Below are positions 7,336 to 16,160 of a stretch of 64,000 bases of DNA, piece after piece. Origin of the DNA: Comamonadaceae bacterium. Its GTDB lineage: Bacteria; Pseudomonadota; Gammaproteobacteria; Burkholderiales; Burkholderiaceae_C. Within the stretch, counting starts at the first letter, position 1, and each line of letters starts with the position of its first letter. Both the position numbers and the translations under genes were made by a program. A model generated the notes under the pieces. It saw nothing but the letters and a program-made list of their open reading frames with translations. It did no database searches and was not told the DNA's origin. The stretch lies in contig JAIYBB010000011.1 of NCBI GenBank assembly GCA_027488735.1, positions 33,002 to 97,001 of the forward strand, read 5' to 3'.

Positions 7336-8754
7336 ATGACATCCAGAAGAGATTTTTTCCGATTGGCCAGTATCGCTGGTGGTGCAGTTGCAGCCAGTGC
7401 TGTGAGCCGCGTGGCACTTGCAGCCTTGCCAGAGCCCGTCATTCAAACCAGCCCTGACACCATGCCGCCACTGGTGCCCAATACTGGGCGCTCATACAAC
7501 CCGGTGGTGACACTCAACGGTTGGACTTTGCCCTGGCGTATGAACAACGGCGTAAAAGAGTTTCACTTGGTGGCCGAGCCAGTGGTGCGCGAGATGGCCC
7601 CAGGCTTCAAGGCCCACCTGTGGGGCTACAACGGGCAAAGCCCAGGCCCCACCATCGAAGTGGTCGAGGGCGACCGCGTGCGGATCTTTGTGACGAACAA
7701 GCTCCCTGAGCACACCAGCATTCACTGGCATGGACAACGTTTGCCCAATGGTATGGATGGAGTTGCTGGACTGAATCAACCCGCCATTCAACCAGGTAAA
7801 ACTTTTGTGTATGAATTTGTCGCGCGTCGTCCCGGCACCTTCATGTATCACCCACACGCGGATGAAATGACGCAGATGGCCATGGGCATGATGGGCTTCT
7901 GGATCACGCACCCCAAGGCCAAGCATCCGCTGATCGATGAAGTGAACCGGGATTTTTGTTTCCTACTCAACGCCTACGACATCGACCCTGGGAGCTACAC
8001 GCCCAAGATCATGACGATGCTGGACTTCAACCTGTGGAGCTGGAACAGCCGAATCTTTCCCGGCATCGATTCATTGAATGTGCGGTTGAACGACAAGGTT
8101 CGCATTCGTATCGGCAACCTGACGATGACCAACCACCCGATCCACCTGCACGGGCACGAGTTTCTCGTCACTGGCACAGATGGCGGGCCAACTCCCAAGA
8201 GCACTCGCTGGTACGAGGTCACCACCGATGTCGCGGTCGGCCAAATGCGGCAGATCGAATTTCTCGCCGACGAGGAAGGCGACTGGGCCTTCCATTGCCA
8301 CAAGAGTCACCACACCATGAATGCCATGGGTCACAATGTGCCCACGCTCATCGGTGTTGATCATCGAGGGATCGCCAAGAAGATCAATTCCTTGATTCCA
8401 GACTACATGGTGATGGGCGAGCGCGGCATGGCCGACATGACCGAGATGGAAATGCCCATTCCTGACAACACCGCGCCCATGATGACCGGCGAAGGCCCGT
8501 TCGGCTCGGTCGAGATGGGCGGCATGTTCAGCGTGCTCAAGGTACGCCGCGACCAAAAGCCCGGTGATTACAGCAATCCGGGCTGGTTCAAGCACCCGGA
8601 AGGCTCGGTTGCGCACGAATACACCGGGCCACTGGCCAAACCCGCCCGCTTCAAGTCGGAAGGCGGGCAATCCATGCCACGCGCCGAGAAGCCGCTCACC
8701 CCAACGGAAGTAAAAGTGCGCAAGCCAAGCGGCGGCGGCCACGACAACCACTGA
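7336..8754 (+). CDS. Multicopper oxidase, Tat-exported (copper tolerance)
   Basis: This 472-residue protein has a Tat signal, SRRDFFRLA at 3-11 followed by a hydrophobic stretch to about residue 30. All copper-ligand motifs are present: HWH at 130-132, HPH at 172-174, HPIHLHGH at 267-274, and HCH at 320-322 with His326 and Met331 completing the type 1 site. It is a laccase-like oxidase expected in the periplasm, where CopA/CueO-type enzymes oxidise Cu(I) to the less toxic Cu(II). Met-rich stretches (TQMAMGMMG, MADMTEMEMP) may bind copper. It is shorter than plasmid CopA (about 600) and has an unusual about 120-residue extension after the last motif. Confidence 0.9.
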   Translation: MTSRRDFFRLASIAGGAVAASAVSRVALAALPEPVIQTSPDTMPPLVPNTGRSYNPVVTLNGWTLPWRMNNGVKEFHLVAEPVVREMAPGFKAHLWGYNGQSPGPTIEVVEGDRVRIFVTNKLPEHTSIHWHGQRLPNGMDGVAGLNQPAIQPGKTFVYEFVARRPGTFMYHPHADEMTQMAMGMMGFWITHPKAKHPLIDEVNRDFCFLLNAYDIDPGSYTPKIMTMLDFNLWSWNSRIFPGIDSLNVRLNDKVRIRIGNLTMTNHPIHLHGHEFLVTGTDGGPTPKSTRWYEVTTDVAVGQMRQIEFLADEEGDWAFHCHKSHHTMNAMGHNVPTLIGVDHRGIAKKINSLIPDYMVMGERGMADMTEMEMPIPDNTAPMMTGEGPFGSVEMGGMFSVLKVRRDQKPGDYSNPGWFKHPEGSVAHEYTGPLAKPARFKSEGGQSMPRAEKPLTPTEVKVRKPSGGGHDNH

Positions 8755-8784
8755 TCCTTTTCATTCAACCCAGGAGAAATCGCA

Positions 8785-9279
8785 ATGACCCAGATGACCC
8801 GAACCCTTCGTCCCTTAACCTTGATCGCCGCGCTGGCGTTGTCCAGTGCTGCTTTTGCAGGTGGTACCCATGCGGGTGGCCACGGACACGACAGTGATGA
8901 GACTGCGATTGGAAAGCCCGGCGTGGCCAGCAAGGCCAGCCGAACCGTCACCATCGAGATGACGGACAACATGCGCTACACGCCAGCCGACATTCAAGTC
9001 AAGCAGGGCGAGACGGTGCGCTTCATCGTCAAAAACAAAGGCCAGGTCAAACATGAATTGAGTTTGGGCACCCAGCAGGAATTACTGGAACACCTTGAGC
9101 AGATGCGCAAGTTTCCAGACATGGAACACGATGAACCCAGCAAAGTCACGCTGGCTCCTGGAAAGCAGGGGGAAATCGTCTGGCAGTTCACAAAAGCAGG
9201 TGCCGTGAATTTTGCCTGCCTGATGCCAGGTCATTACGAGGCCGGCATGAAGGGTCAGGTCAAGGTCAACAAGAAATAG
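8785..9279 (+). CDS. Cupredoxin-family periplasmic copper protein
   Basis: The product has 164 residues, a Sec signal peptide (about 1-25, SSAAFAGG), then a His-rich linker (THAGGHGHD). A plastocyanin/azurin-like domain occupies about 53-164. Type 1 copper ligands are all visible: His90 (VKHE), Cys145, His150 and Met155 (FACLMPGHYEAGM). It probably carries or stores copper, or passes electrons to the oxidase encoded just upstream. AGGAG lies 9 bases before the ATG; a second in-frame ATG nine bases on is possible. Genes of this type are usual partners of multicopper oxidase genes in copper clusters. Confidence 0.87.
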   Translation: MTQMTRTLRPLTLIAALALSSAAFAGGTHAGGHGHDSDETAIGKPGVASKASRTVTIEMTDNMRYTPADIQVKQGETVRFIVKNKGQVKHELSLGTQQELLEHLEQMRKFPDMEHDEPSKVTLAPGKQGEIVWQFTKAGAVNFACLMPGHYEAGMKGQVKVNKK

Positions 9280-9305
9280 TTTGAGCGATTGACGAGGAGC
9301 GCCAC

Positions 9306-9794
9306 ATGTCCCGACAGTACTCGATTGTTCTCACCGCCCGGCGCGCCTGCATCGCGGGTATCGCCGTGCTGGCACTGGCCCCTTTGAGCATGACCGCTTA
9401 CGCCGCACCGGCAACTTTGCAGGTCTGGAAAGACCCCAATTGCGGCTGCTGCAAAGACTGGATTGCGCACCTCGAAAAGAATGGTTTTGCTGCCACTGTG
9501 ATTGATCAAGGCAACAACGCCGCACGCGCACGCCTTGGTATGCCGCAGAAATTTGGCTCTTGCCACACGGCATTGATCCAGGGCTATGTGATCGAGGGCC
9601 ACGTGCCCGCTGCGGACATCCAACGCCTACTCAAAGAAAAACCCAAAGCCTTGGGACTGTCAGTGCCAGGCATGCCGGTTGGGTCGCCAGGCATGGACGG
9701 TCCATCCTATGACAACCGACGCGATGCGTATCAGGTGCTGCTAATCCAGCGCGACGGCAGCACCACTGTTTTCAACACCTACCCACGAGGATAA
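9306..9794 (+). CDS. DUF411 metal-binding protein
   Basis: This 162-residue protein begins with an N-terminal signal segment (about 1-34, ending TAYAA). A DUF411 domain follows, with DPNCGCCKDW (Cys46, Cys48, Cys49), GSCHTA, YVIEGHVPA, and the Met/Pro stretch GLSVPGMPVGSPGM. Proteins of this family are secreted copper- or silver-cluster proteins thought to bind metal through the Cys motif; their biochemical role is not proven. The gene is 26 bases after the cupredoxin gene and only 2 bases before the CusF-like gene, so it is clearly in the same operon. Confidence 0.85.
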   Translation: MSRQYSIVLTARRACIAGIAVLALAPLSMTAYAAPATLQVWKDPNCGCCKDWIAHLEKNGFAATVIDQGNNAARARLGMPQKFGSCHTALIQGYVIEGHVPAADIQRLLKEKPKALGLSVPGMPVGSPGMDGPSYDNRRDAYQVLLIQRDGSTTVFNTYPRG

Positions 9795-9796
9795 CC

Positions 9797-10141
9797 ATGA
9801 ACATCATCCAGAAAATCACCACCGTTTCCGCCTTGGCCTTGGGCATCGCGCTGCCTGTGAGCAGCATGGCACAGACCACCATGGATCACAGCAAGATGGA
9901 TATGTCGCAGCCCGCTGCGTCGATGACCGAAGGCGAAGTCAAGAAAATAGACCTTGAGGCTGGCAAAGTCACCATCAAACACGGCCCCATTAAGCACATG
10001 GACATGCCCGGCATGACCATGGTGTTTACAGCCAAAGACAAAGCGTTACTCGCCAATGTGAAGCCTGGTGATAAGGTCGAATTCATGGTCATCAATGAAG
10101 GGGGGAAAATGATCGTTACTGATCTCAAGGGCGCTCGTTAA
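9797..10141 (+). CDS. CusF-like periplasmic copper-binding protein
   Basis: The product is 114 residues with a signal peptide (1-25, PVSSMAQ), a Met/His linker (MDHSKMDMSQ), and a CusF-type beta-barrel domain at about 44-114. Expected metal ligands His62 (IKHG), Met73 and Met75 (MPGMTM) are present. The tryptophan that caps the metal in E. coli CusF aligns with Met70, so this is the Trp-less variant. CusF delivers Cu(I)/Ag(I) to a CusCBA pump; no pump is visible here, so it may serve the TolC-like protein, the oxidase or a distant pump. It is the last gene of the operon. Confidence 0.85.
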   Translation: MNIIQKITTVSALALGIALPVSSMAQTTMDHSKMDMSQPAASMTEGEVKKIDLEAGKVTIKHGPIKHMDMPGMTMVFTAKDKALLANVKPGDKVEFMVINEGGKMIVTDLKGAR

Positions 10142-10248
10142 GAATTTTTTGGTTTGGTAGCTACGCCAGCAGTCTTAGTGGTCCTAGATTCGTTGGCTGA
10201 CTTGGTCAGAATAGAAGGCCGGAACGGCAGTATTTGATTGGCATCGGT

Positions 10249-10278
10249 GATCTCCATACAGCAAAACGTATGGAGATC
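10249..10278. repeat. 11-bp perfect hairpin downstream of the copper operon
   Basis: Arms GATCTCCATAC (10249-10259) and GTATGGAGATC (10268-10278) surround an 8-base loop AGCAAAAC. It lies about 110 bases after the CusF-like gene and about 50 bases beyond the 3' end of the converging PIN gene. No T-run follows, so it is at best a Rho-assisted or mRNA-stabilising hairpin. Confidence 0.6.
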
Positions 10279-10325
10279 GAACGTGCGCGAAATTAGTGGC
10301 TGTTCCGTCGCCGTGGATGTTGTGC

Positions 10326-10835
10326 TCAGCGCAAGGCGTTGAGCATTTTTTCGGCTTCTGGCCAGGGCAACCGGCGCTTACCAAGCTTCATTCTGTCAAG
10401 CGCCTTGAAGGCGTCGTCGACCGTCAGCAACTGGTTTTCAATCATGGCGCACAACAGCCCAATGGTGCCCATGACGTTGACCTGCTCCTTGTTGGCGACA
10501 ATTCGCAAATTGGTGTCACCCGTCAGCAGGGTGCAGACCTCTTGCTTCGCAAGTGCCAGAGCTAAGTAGTCGTTGTGACTGGGCTTGGGACCGTTTTTCG
10601 CTGGAAGCAGATGATTGTGCTGGGCTGGCAACTGCTGGGCATACGCCACGAAGTCGCCGCTGACCTCCATGATTTGTAGGCCCAGGTTTTCAAGTCCTGG
10701 GCTGCCCGGTTCAATTTCTTCGTAATACAGCAGGTCAGGGATGCCGAACTGCATGGGAAGCTGAAAGAGCGTGCCCATCAACGCCCCGGCTTCCATGTCG
10801 ATCAAAATATTGGCATCACTGATGAGCAACCGCAT
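10326..10835 (-). CDS. PIN-domain protein (putative toxin nuclease)
   Basis: This 169-residue protein begins with ISDANILIDME, giving the first PIN acidic residue Asp7. It has a second acidic site in the SHNDYLALALA block (Asp89) and a third in LLTGDTNLR (Asp107), the usual PIN order with the middle helices between. PIN domains are Mg-dependent ribonucleases. The gene starts inside the last 20 bases of the XRE/ImmA-type gene, a tight coupling like that of toxin-antitoxin pairs, but the upstream partner is much larger than a normal antitoxin. A nuclease role is inferred from the motif. Confidence 0.75.
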   Translation of the reverse strand: MRLLISDANILIDMEAGALMGTLFQLPMQFGIPDLLYYEEIEPGSPGLENLGLQIMEVSGDFVAYAQQLPAQHNHLLPAKNGPKPSHNDYLALALAKQEVCTLLTGDTNLRIVANKEQVNVMGTIGLLCAMIENQLLTVDDAFKALDRMKLGKRRLPWPEAEKMLNALR

Positions 10836-11895
10836 CCGATGACTCCAACTGACGTTCTTTGTGGAAGCGCATCATCGGGATGCCCAGCAGTTCCGCTGCT
10901 TTGGCTTCAGAGATGTATTGCTCTGCCAGAGCGCGGTATACCAACTGATCGAAGAGTCGGGGGTGTTCCTGAGGTAATGGATTTCCGGGTTCGTTCTTGC
11001 GCCAGCCCTTGGCCGAAAAGCGTTTGAACATCATGAGATGTGCAGCATCGGTGATCACGCCACACTGCTTGGCTCGTTGCAGCCATCCAGACATCGATAG
11101 GCCGAACTCATGCTTGAGCACATAGAGCTCCTGCCACTCCAGCGCGTGGCGCTGCTGCCCAAGCAATTGATGCACGGCCACGCGTGGTGCCAAGAAGGCC
11201 CCCGCGAACCGGTCGCAGGCCTTTTCCTCATCAAGGCCAACAGCCAGCCGTCCCTCAAGCAGCAAATGCCCCAGTTCGTGAGCCAGCGTAAACCGCTGCC
11301 GATCGCCTGGCCACCGTTTTGAGACGGCCACGATCGGGAATTCCCGACCATCGTCGGTGCGGGCTTTGGCGGTCAGGCCAGAGAACCCTGGTTGTTCTTC
11401 ATCAACGACAATGACCAGCAGACCAAGACCTTCAAGGGTGTCTGTGAGGTCTCCAATGGGGTTCATTCCCAACTGCCAAGCGTTGCGGGCCTGGTCGGCA
11501 AGTGCTTCGATCTCATCCAGCGCCTGGATGTGTTCAGGGAGTCCGACCGGAGGGGCGAACACCAATAGAGGTAATTCTGGAAAAGCCCCGAGAAGTTCCA
11601 CACGCTTCTCCACCAACTCCACGACCTTGATCTTTAGTGCATCCTGTGCCGTCTTGCCAAAGGCCGCCGTTTTACGGAACTCTGGCTCAAGCAGTTCGAC
11701 GGAGTGGGTGCGAAAGAAGTATTCGGTGCGGACGTCGCAGGCACGCGCCAGCTTGAGGAGTTGAGAGGAAGAAGGCGTTAGCAACCCCTTCTCGTACTTC
11801 TGGATCGCTGTGTGCGAGACACCGACTTTTTCACCCAAAGCACCCAGGGTCAGACCAGCAGCCAATCGTGCTTGCCGAATGCGATCTGCGATCAT
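10816..11895 (-). CDS. XRE-family regulator fused to ImmA/IrrE-type metallopeptidase
   Basis: Residues 1-60 are a Cro/C1-type helix-turn-helix (LTLGALGEKVGVSHTAIQKYE). The central part contains a zincin domain with HELGH at 206-210 and a likely third ligand in DEEKACDRFAGAF (Glu224). The last 90 residues look like a second small helical DNA-binding or partner domain (EAKAAELLGIPMMRF). ImmA/IrrE peptidases cleave repressors in mobile elements or in stress response. AGGAGGT lies just before the ATG, a strong ribosome binding site. A 9-bp inverted repeat in the promoter (11913-11950) may be its own operator. It is coupled to the PIN gene. Confidence 0.85.
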   Translation of the reverse strand: MIADRIRQARLAAGLTLGALGEKVGVSHTAIQKYEKGLLTPSSSQLLKLARACDVRTEYFFRTHSVELLEPEFRKTAAFGKTAQDALKIKVVELVEKRVELLGAFPELPLLVFAPPVGLPEHIQALDEIEALADQARNAWQLGMNPIGDLTDTLEGLGLLVIVVDEEQPGFSGLTAKARTDDGREFPIVAVSKRWPGDRQRFTLAHELGHLLLEGRLAVGLDEEKACDRFAGAFLAPRVAVHQLLGQQRHALEWQELYVLKHEFGLSMSGWLQRAKQCGVITDAAHLMMFKRFSAKGWRKNEPGNPLPQEHPRLFDQLVYRALAEQYISEAKAAELLGIPMMRFHKERQLESSDAVAHQ

Positions 11896-11912
11896 GATAC
11901 CTCCTAGGGTTT

Positions 11913-11950
11913 GGTTTAAAAGATCTGGAAGTCTACCAAATTTTTAAACC
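11913..11950. promoter_or_regulatory. Inverted repeat in XRE-gene promoter (putative autoregulatory operator)
   Basis: Perfect 9-base arms GGTTTAAAA (11913-11921) and TTTTAAACC (11942-11950) are separated by 20 bases, about 18-55 bases upstream of the XRE/ImmA start codon. The position suits binding by the XRE protein itself; this is inference from location and symmetry. Confidence 0.5.
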
Positions 11951-12163
11951 CCTGGGTAGTCTTTGCCTTGGTGCGCGACAGATGGCGCTATATGCTTGCC
12001 AGGACTGCTGGCCTTCAGTGGCCGACACGCGTGGTGGCAGGAATTTCTCCTAACCAGCGAGGAAGTTAGAGCAAAACCTTGGAAGCGCCCCGATTTCCTC
12101 ATTCGGGGGGTGTTTTCAGGACAACAAGCCTCACACCTTCGGGATGAGTGTTTGCGGTGCTGC

Positions 12164-12169
12164 TATACT
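12164..12169 (+). promoter_or_regulatory. Candidate -10 box (TATACT) of the polysaccharide operon
   Basis: TATACT differs from the sigma-70 -10 consensus at one position. The -35 region at 15-18 bases spacing is poor. Transcription starting about seven bases downstream would place the ops-like element at roughly +57, as expected for a leader carrying ops. This is a weak call made mainly on position. Confidence 0.35.
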
Positions 12170-12231
12170 CCACCACCAGTTTTTTACATGCTCGAATCGT
12201 TGTTCCGTGCATGCTGACTACCCCACAGCAT

Positions 12232-12242
12232 GGCGGTAGCGT
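12232..12242 (+). promoter_or_regulatory. ops: ops-like element (RfaH recruitment site) in the leader of the polysaccharide operon
   Basis: The bases GGCGGTAGCGT match exactly the first 11 positions of the enterobacterial ops element, the pause site where RfaH, a NusG paralogue, loads onto RNA polymerase. It lies on the coding strand about 155 bases before the ugd start, at the head of a 32-kb operon of surface-polysaccharide genes. This is precisely the setting where ops works: it suppresses Rho-dependent polarity. No RfaH gene is visible in the window. Confidence 0.65.
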
Positions 12243-12396
12243 CTTTGATTTACTTACATGTTATACTTTTGTTTAAAGATATTTTACAAACATATTTATT
12301 TATTGCTAGGTTGTATATCGAGTAAAAATAATGATTTACAGTGAAAACTTATATGTTATGTTTTTTTTGGTGTTTAAAGTTACTTATCAAGAATAA

Positions 12397-13584
12397 ATGA
12401 AAATTACCATTGTTGGAACTGGTTATGTGGGTCTTTCAAACGGCGTACTTTTGGCGCAGCACAATGATGTGATCTGTCTAGATATCCTCCCAGAAAAAGT
12501 TGAGATGATAAATCGGAAGGAATCACCGATCGAGGATGCAGAAATTGAGGATTTCCTGAAGAACAAATCCTTGAATATACGAGCGACGCTTGACAAGCAA
12601 GAGGCTTACGTTGGGGCAGACTACGTCATCATCGCGACACCCACCGACTACGACACCAAGACCAACTATTTCAATACACAGTCGATAGAGGCGGTGATCC
12701 GCGACATCAAACTTATAAATCCACGAGCAGTGATGGTCATAAAATCAACCGTACCTGTGGGATATACCGCAAAGACTAGAAATTTGTTGAATGTCGACAA
12801 TCTCATTTTCTCCCCGGAGTTTTTACGTGAAGGCAAAGCACTTCACGACAATTTATTTCCGTCAAGAATAGTGGTTGGTGAGAAATCAGAAAGGGCAAAA
12901 ATTTTTGCCGATTTGCTCCTAAAAGCCGCAATTAAAAAAGAAATACCCGTCTTGTTTACGCAAAGCACTGAAGCTGAAGCAATCAAACTTTTCGCTAATA
13001 CTTACTTGGCCATGCGAGTGGCCTATTTCAATGAACTTGATACATACGCTGCAACATTAGACCTTGACACACGTCAGATAATTGATGGGGTTAGTTTAGA
13101 CTCAAGAATCGGTTCTCACTACAATAATCCAAGTTTTGGATATGGCGGCTATTGCTTGCCAAAAGACACCAAGCAGCTACTCGCTAATTACAAAGAAGTA
13201 CCGCAAAACCTTATTCACGCCATCGTTGAGGCCAACACCACGCGCAAGGACTTTATTGCTAATGAGGTGGCTCGTTTATGCCAATCAGAAAATGCCACAA
13301 AAATACCAGTAGTAGGTATTTATCGTTTGGTAATGAAGCAAGGTAGCGATAATTTTCGTGCTTCAGCCATTCAGGGAGTAATGAAGCGCATCAAAGCAAA
13401 AGGTATAGAGGTCATCGTTTTCGAGCCCGCCATAAAAGAGCGAACATATTTTTATTCGCGAGTTGTGAATGATTTGCAATCATTTAAGCAAGAATCCGAC
13501 ATCATCTTAGCTAATAGACAGTCTTCTAACTTGAATGATGTATCGGCAAAAATATACACACGAGATCTTTTTGGGCAAGATTAG
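12397..13584 (+). CDS. ugd: UDP-glucose 6-dehydrogenase
   Basis: The 395-residue enzyme oxidises UDP-glucose to UDP-glucuronate with two NAD+. The NAD site GTGYVG is at 7-12. STVPVGYT and FSPEFLREG are conserved blocks, and the catalytic Cys253 is in [13 protein letters not shown]. It resembles the short E. coli type (388 aa). It is the first gene of the polysaccharide locus, behind an AT-rich leader. UDP-glucuronate can be used directly or be turned to UDP-xylose by the enzyme at 20622. Its end overlaps the longest reading of manC by 50 bases. Confidence 0.95.
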   Translation: MKITIVGTGYVGLSNGVLLAQHNDVICLDILPEKVEMINRKESPIEDAEIEDFLKNKSLNIRATLDKQEAYVGADYVIIATPTDYDTKTNYFNTQSIEAVIRDIKLINPRAVMVIKSTVPVGYTAKTRNLLNVDNLIFSPEFLREGKALHDNLFPSRIVVGEKSERAKIFADLLLKAAIKKEIPVLFTQSTEAEAIKLFANTYLAMRVAYFNELDTYAATLDLDTRQIIDGVSLDSRIGSHYNNPSFGYGGYCLPKDTKQLLANYKEVPQNLIHAIVEANTTRKDFIANEVARLCQSENATKIPVVGIYRLVMKQGSDNFRASAIQGVMKRIKAKGIEVIVFEPAIKERTYFYSRVVNDLQSFKQESDIILANRQSSNLNDVSAKIYTRDLFGQD

Positions 13585-15046
13585 ATTAGTTCAACCCGTC
13601 ATTTTGTGTGGAGGCTCCGGCACACGTCTTTGGCCACTGTCGCGTACAGGTTTCCCCAAACAATTTCTGTCGCTCACTGGCAAAGAAAGCTTGTTCCAAC
13701 AAGCAGCACTCAGGCTATCTGAGCTGGGCGACTCAGGTATCGATGTGGCAAAACCCATCATTGTCACGGGTGAAGAGCACAGATTTCTGGCGGCAGAGCA
13801 ATTGCGAGAAATCGGCATTGACATTGGTGCTGCTTTGCTGGAGCCTGCCGGGCGCAACACGGCGCCCGCCTTGACGCTGGCGGCTTTGGCGGCACAACAA
13901 GGTGGTGAAGACCCGGTACTCGTGGTCACGCCAGCAGACCAAACTGTGACGGATGCAAAGGCCTTCAACGATGCCATGCGTGAAGCTATTCGACAGGCCA
14001 ATGATGGCGCGATCGTGATACTGGGCATCAAACCAAGCGCGCCTGAAACTGGCTATGGTTATGTACAAGCCCATGTGAATTCTGGGCAAGCTTTCATGGA
14101 GGTAATGCGCTTTGTTGAAAAGCCCACCGCAGAAATCGCACAACAATACCTTGACGAAGGCGGTTACTACTGGAATGCAGGCATGTTCGTGCTTCGCGCC
14201 TCGGTGTGGATAAAGGCATTGCAAAGCTTTAGACCAGATATTTTGCAAGCCACCACGCAGTCTTGGAACAAGCGTATTGCGGATGCAAATCTTGCTACCC
14301 AATTTGTGCGCCCGGGCAAAGAAGAGTTTTTGGCCATTCCGCCCGAATCGATAGACTATGCCGTCATGGAGCCGAGCACAAACAGCGCCTTCACCGTAGG
14401 CATGGTTCCACTGGACGCAGGATGGAGCGATTTGGGTGCATGGGAAGCGGTATGGGATGCCATGGCCAAGGACCAGTACGGCAATGCCAGCCATGGCGAC
14501 GTGCTGACCACCGATAGCAACAACACATTGGTCCATGCCTCTCATCGTTTAGTGACGCTTGTGGGTGTGCGCGATTTGATAGTTGTAGAAACTTCAGACG
14601 CAGTGTTGGTGGCAGATAAGAAAAGCAGTCAAGATGTCAAGCACATCGTCAAACAGCTGCAAAACACGCAGCGTGATGAATACATCATGCATCGCAAGGT
14701 TCATCGCCCATGGGGTTGGTACGACAGCGTGGATGAAGGCGATCGTTTCAAGGTCAAGCGCATCCAGGTCAAGCCGGGAGCGAGTCTGAGCTTGCAACAG
14801 CACCAATACAGAGCAGAACACTGGATTGTGGTGAAAGGCACGGCTGAAATCATCAATGGCGACAAGCAGTTCACGCTGCAAGAAAATCAATCCACGTACA
14901 TCGCTTTAGGCGAAGTTCACAGGCTCACCAACCCCGGCACAGTGCCACTGGAAATTATCGAAGTTCAATCGGGTGGGTATTTGGGTGAGGATGATATTGT
15001 TCGTCTAATGGATAACTATGGACGAATTTATAATAGAGAATATTAA
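13535..15046 (+). CDS. manC: Mannose-1-phosphate guanylyltransferase / mannose-6-phosphate isomerase
   Basis: A bifunctional enzyme that makes GDP-mannose. The N-terminal nucleotidyltransferase has [18 protein letters not shown], the [10 protein letters not shown] block and FVEKP. The C-terminal cupin isomerase domain has [19 protein letters not shown] and [12 protein letters not shown], with metal-binding His residues. The ATG at 13535 overlaps ugd by 50 bases and gives 503 residues; a TTG at 13571 would give a more family-like start ([11 protein letters not shown]) and may be the real one. Its GC content is higher than that of flanking genes. The product feeds Gmd directly downstream. No phosphomannomutase is in the window. 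Confidence 0.93.
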   Translation: MMYRQKYTHEIFLGKIRLVQPVILCGGSGTRLWPLSRTGFPKQFLSLTGKESLFQQAALRLSELGDSGIDVAKPIIVTGEEHRFLAAEQLREIGIDIGAALLEPAGRNTAPALTLAALAAQQGGEDPVLVVTPADQTVTDAKAFNDAMREAIRQANDGAIVILGIKPSAPETGYGYVQAHVNSGQAFMEVMRFVEKPTAEIAQQYLDEGGYYWNAGMFVLRASVWIKALQSFRPDILQATTQSWNKRIADANLATQFVRPGKEEFLAIPPESIDYAVMEPSTNSAFTVGMVPLDAGWSDLGAWEAVWDAMAKDQYGNASHGDVLTTDSNNTLVHASHRLVTLVGVRDLIVVETSDAVLVADKKSSQDVKHIVKQLQNTQRDEYIMHRKVHRPWGWYDSVDEGDRFKVKRIQVKPGASLSLQQHQYRAEHWIVVKGTAEIINGDKQFTLQENQSTYIALGEVHRLTNPGTVPLEIIEVQSGGYLGEDDIVRLMDNYGRIYNREY

Positions 15047-15047
15047 A

Positions 15048-16154
15048 ATGATTAAAATGGCAGATAACAAAAGAAAAATAGCATTAATAACTGGAATTAC
15101 TGGACAGGATGGGGCATACCTCGCCGAGTTCTTGCTTAATAAGGGATATGAAGTGCATGGTATAAAAAGACGAGCTTCACTTTTTAATACCTCAAGGATA
15201 GACCATTTATATGAAGATCCACATAATATAAATGTACGAATGTTCTTGCATCATGGGGATATGACCGATTCTAGTAGTTTGATCCATATTATTAAAAAAG
15301 TATGTCCCGATGAAATTTATAATTTAGCAGCTCAAAGTCATGTAGCGGTCTCGTTCGAAGAGCCTGAGTACACAGCTAATTCTGATGCTTTAGGTTCACT
15401 TCGAATACTTGAGGCAATTCGAATTTTGGGTTTTACCAAAAAAACTCGCTTTTATCAAGCTTCAACATCAGAACTATACGGACTTGTGCAAGAAACTCCT
15501 CAAAAGGAAACCACACCCTTTTATCCCCGAAGTCCTTATGCAGTTGCCAAACTTTATGCGTATTGGATAACAGTAAATTATCGTGAAGCATATGGTATTT
15601 ACGCATGCAACGGGATTCTTTTTAACCATGAGAGCCCAGTCAGAGGAGAAAATTTTGTTACCAGAAAAATAACCCGTGCATTAGCTAGAATTAAATTAAA
15701 TCTTCAAGATAGCGTTTACTTAGGAAATCTTGATGCTAAGCGTGATTGGGGGCATGCACGAGACTACGTCGAGATGCAATGGCTAATGCTTCAACAAGAA
15801 AACCCTGAAGATTTTGTTATAGCAACTGGTGTTCAGTATAGTGTTAAAGAATTTATTAATGCTGTTGGAAACGAGATAGGAATAGAAATTAAGTGGTCTG
15901 GAAACGGGGTTGATCAAATTGGGACAGACATAAATGGAAAGGTAATTATCCGAATTGACCCGAGGTATTTCAGACCAACGGAAGTTGAAACTTTGCTTGG
16001 TGACGCAACAAAGGCTAAACAAAAACTAGGATGGGAACCAAAGACTACATTTAAACAATTAGTAGCTGAGATGGCTAATTCAGATCTTGAAATTGCAAAA
16101 AAAGAAAAGCTTAATAAGCAACATGGATACGATGTGTTTAGATCATTTGAATAA
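15048..16154 (+). CDS. gmd: GDP-mannose 4,6-dehydratase
   Basis: The enzyme turns GDP-D-mannose into GDP-4-keto-6-deoxy-D-mannose. The NADP site [10 protein letters not shown] is near residue 16, the catalytic triad region STSE is at 139-142, and Tyr164-x3-Lys168 lies in [25 protein letters not shown] and the [13 protein letters not shown] substrate block are intact. The ATG at 15048 (368 residues) directly follows the manC stop; an upstream start at 15018 would overlap manC. The product feeds both GDP-fucose synthesis and the ColD-type branch encoded at 29630 and 30603. Confidence 0.95.
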   Translation: MIKMADNKRKIALITGITGQDGAYLAEFLLNKGYEVHGIKRRASLFNTSRIDHLYEDPHNINVRMFLHHGDMTDSSSLIHIIKKVCPDEIYNLAAQSHVAVSFEEPEYTANSDALGSLRILEAIRILGFTKKTRFYQASTSELYGLVQETPQKETTPFYPRSPYAVAKLYAYWITVNYREAYGIYACNGILFNHESPVRGENFVTRKITRALARIKLNLQDSVYLGNLDAKRDWGHARDYVEMQWLMLQQENPEDFVIATGVQYSVKEFINAVGNEIGIEIKWSGNGVDQIGTDINGKVIIRIDPRYFRPTEVETLLGDATKAKQKLGWEPKTTFKQLVAEMANSDLEIAKKEKLNKQHGYDVFRSFE

Positions 16155-16160
16155 ATTTTA

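Larger units (their letters stand above)
11896..12396. other. 501-bp intergenic region between the XRE gene and the polysaccharide locus
   Basis: The left end holds the XRE promoter with its inverted repeat. The right end holds the ops-like element and the AT-rich leader of ugd. The stretch between (about 11960-12230) has no convincing gene: an 84-codon frame at 11963-12217 has no recognisable domain or ribosome binding site. Base composition changes sharply from GC-rich to AT-rich at about 12243, marking the edge of the polysaccharide region. Confidence 0.6.

Noticed and set aside
11963..12217. An 84-codon frame upstream of the polysaccharide locus
   Set aside because: There is no recognisable domain and no ribosome binding site, and it overlaps the probable promoter and ends close to the ops-like element.
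12335..12362. Alternative promoter TTTACA-16-TATGTT before ugd
   Set aside because: It fits loosely in a very AT-rich leader where such matches are common by chance. The upstream TATACT plus ops arrangement explains the region better, though a second promoter cannot be excluded.
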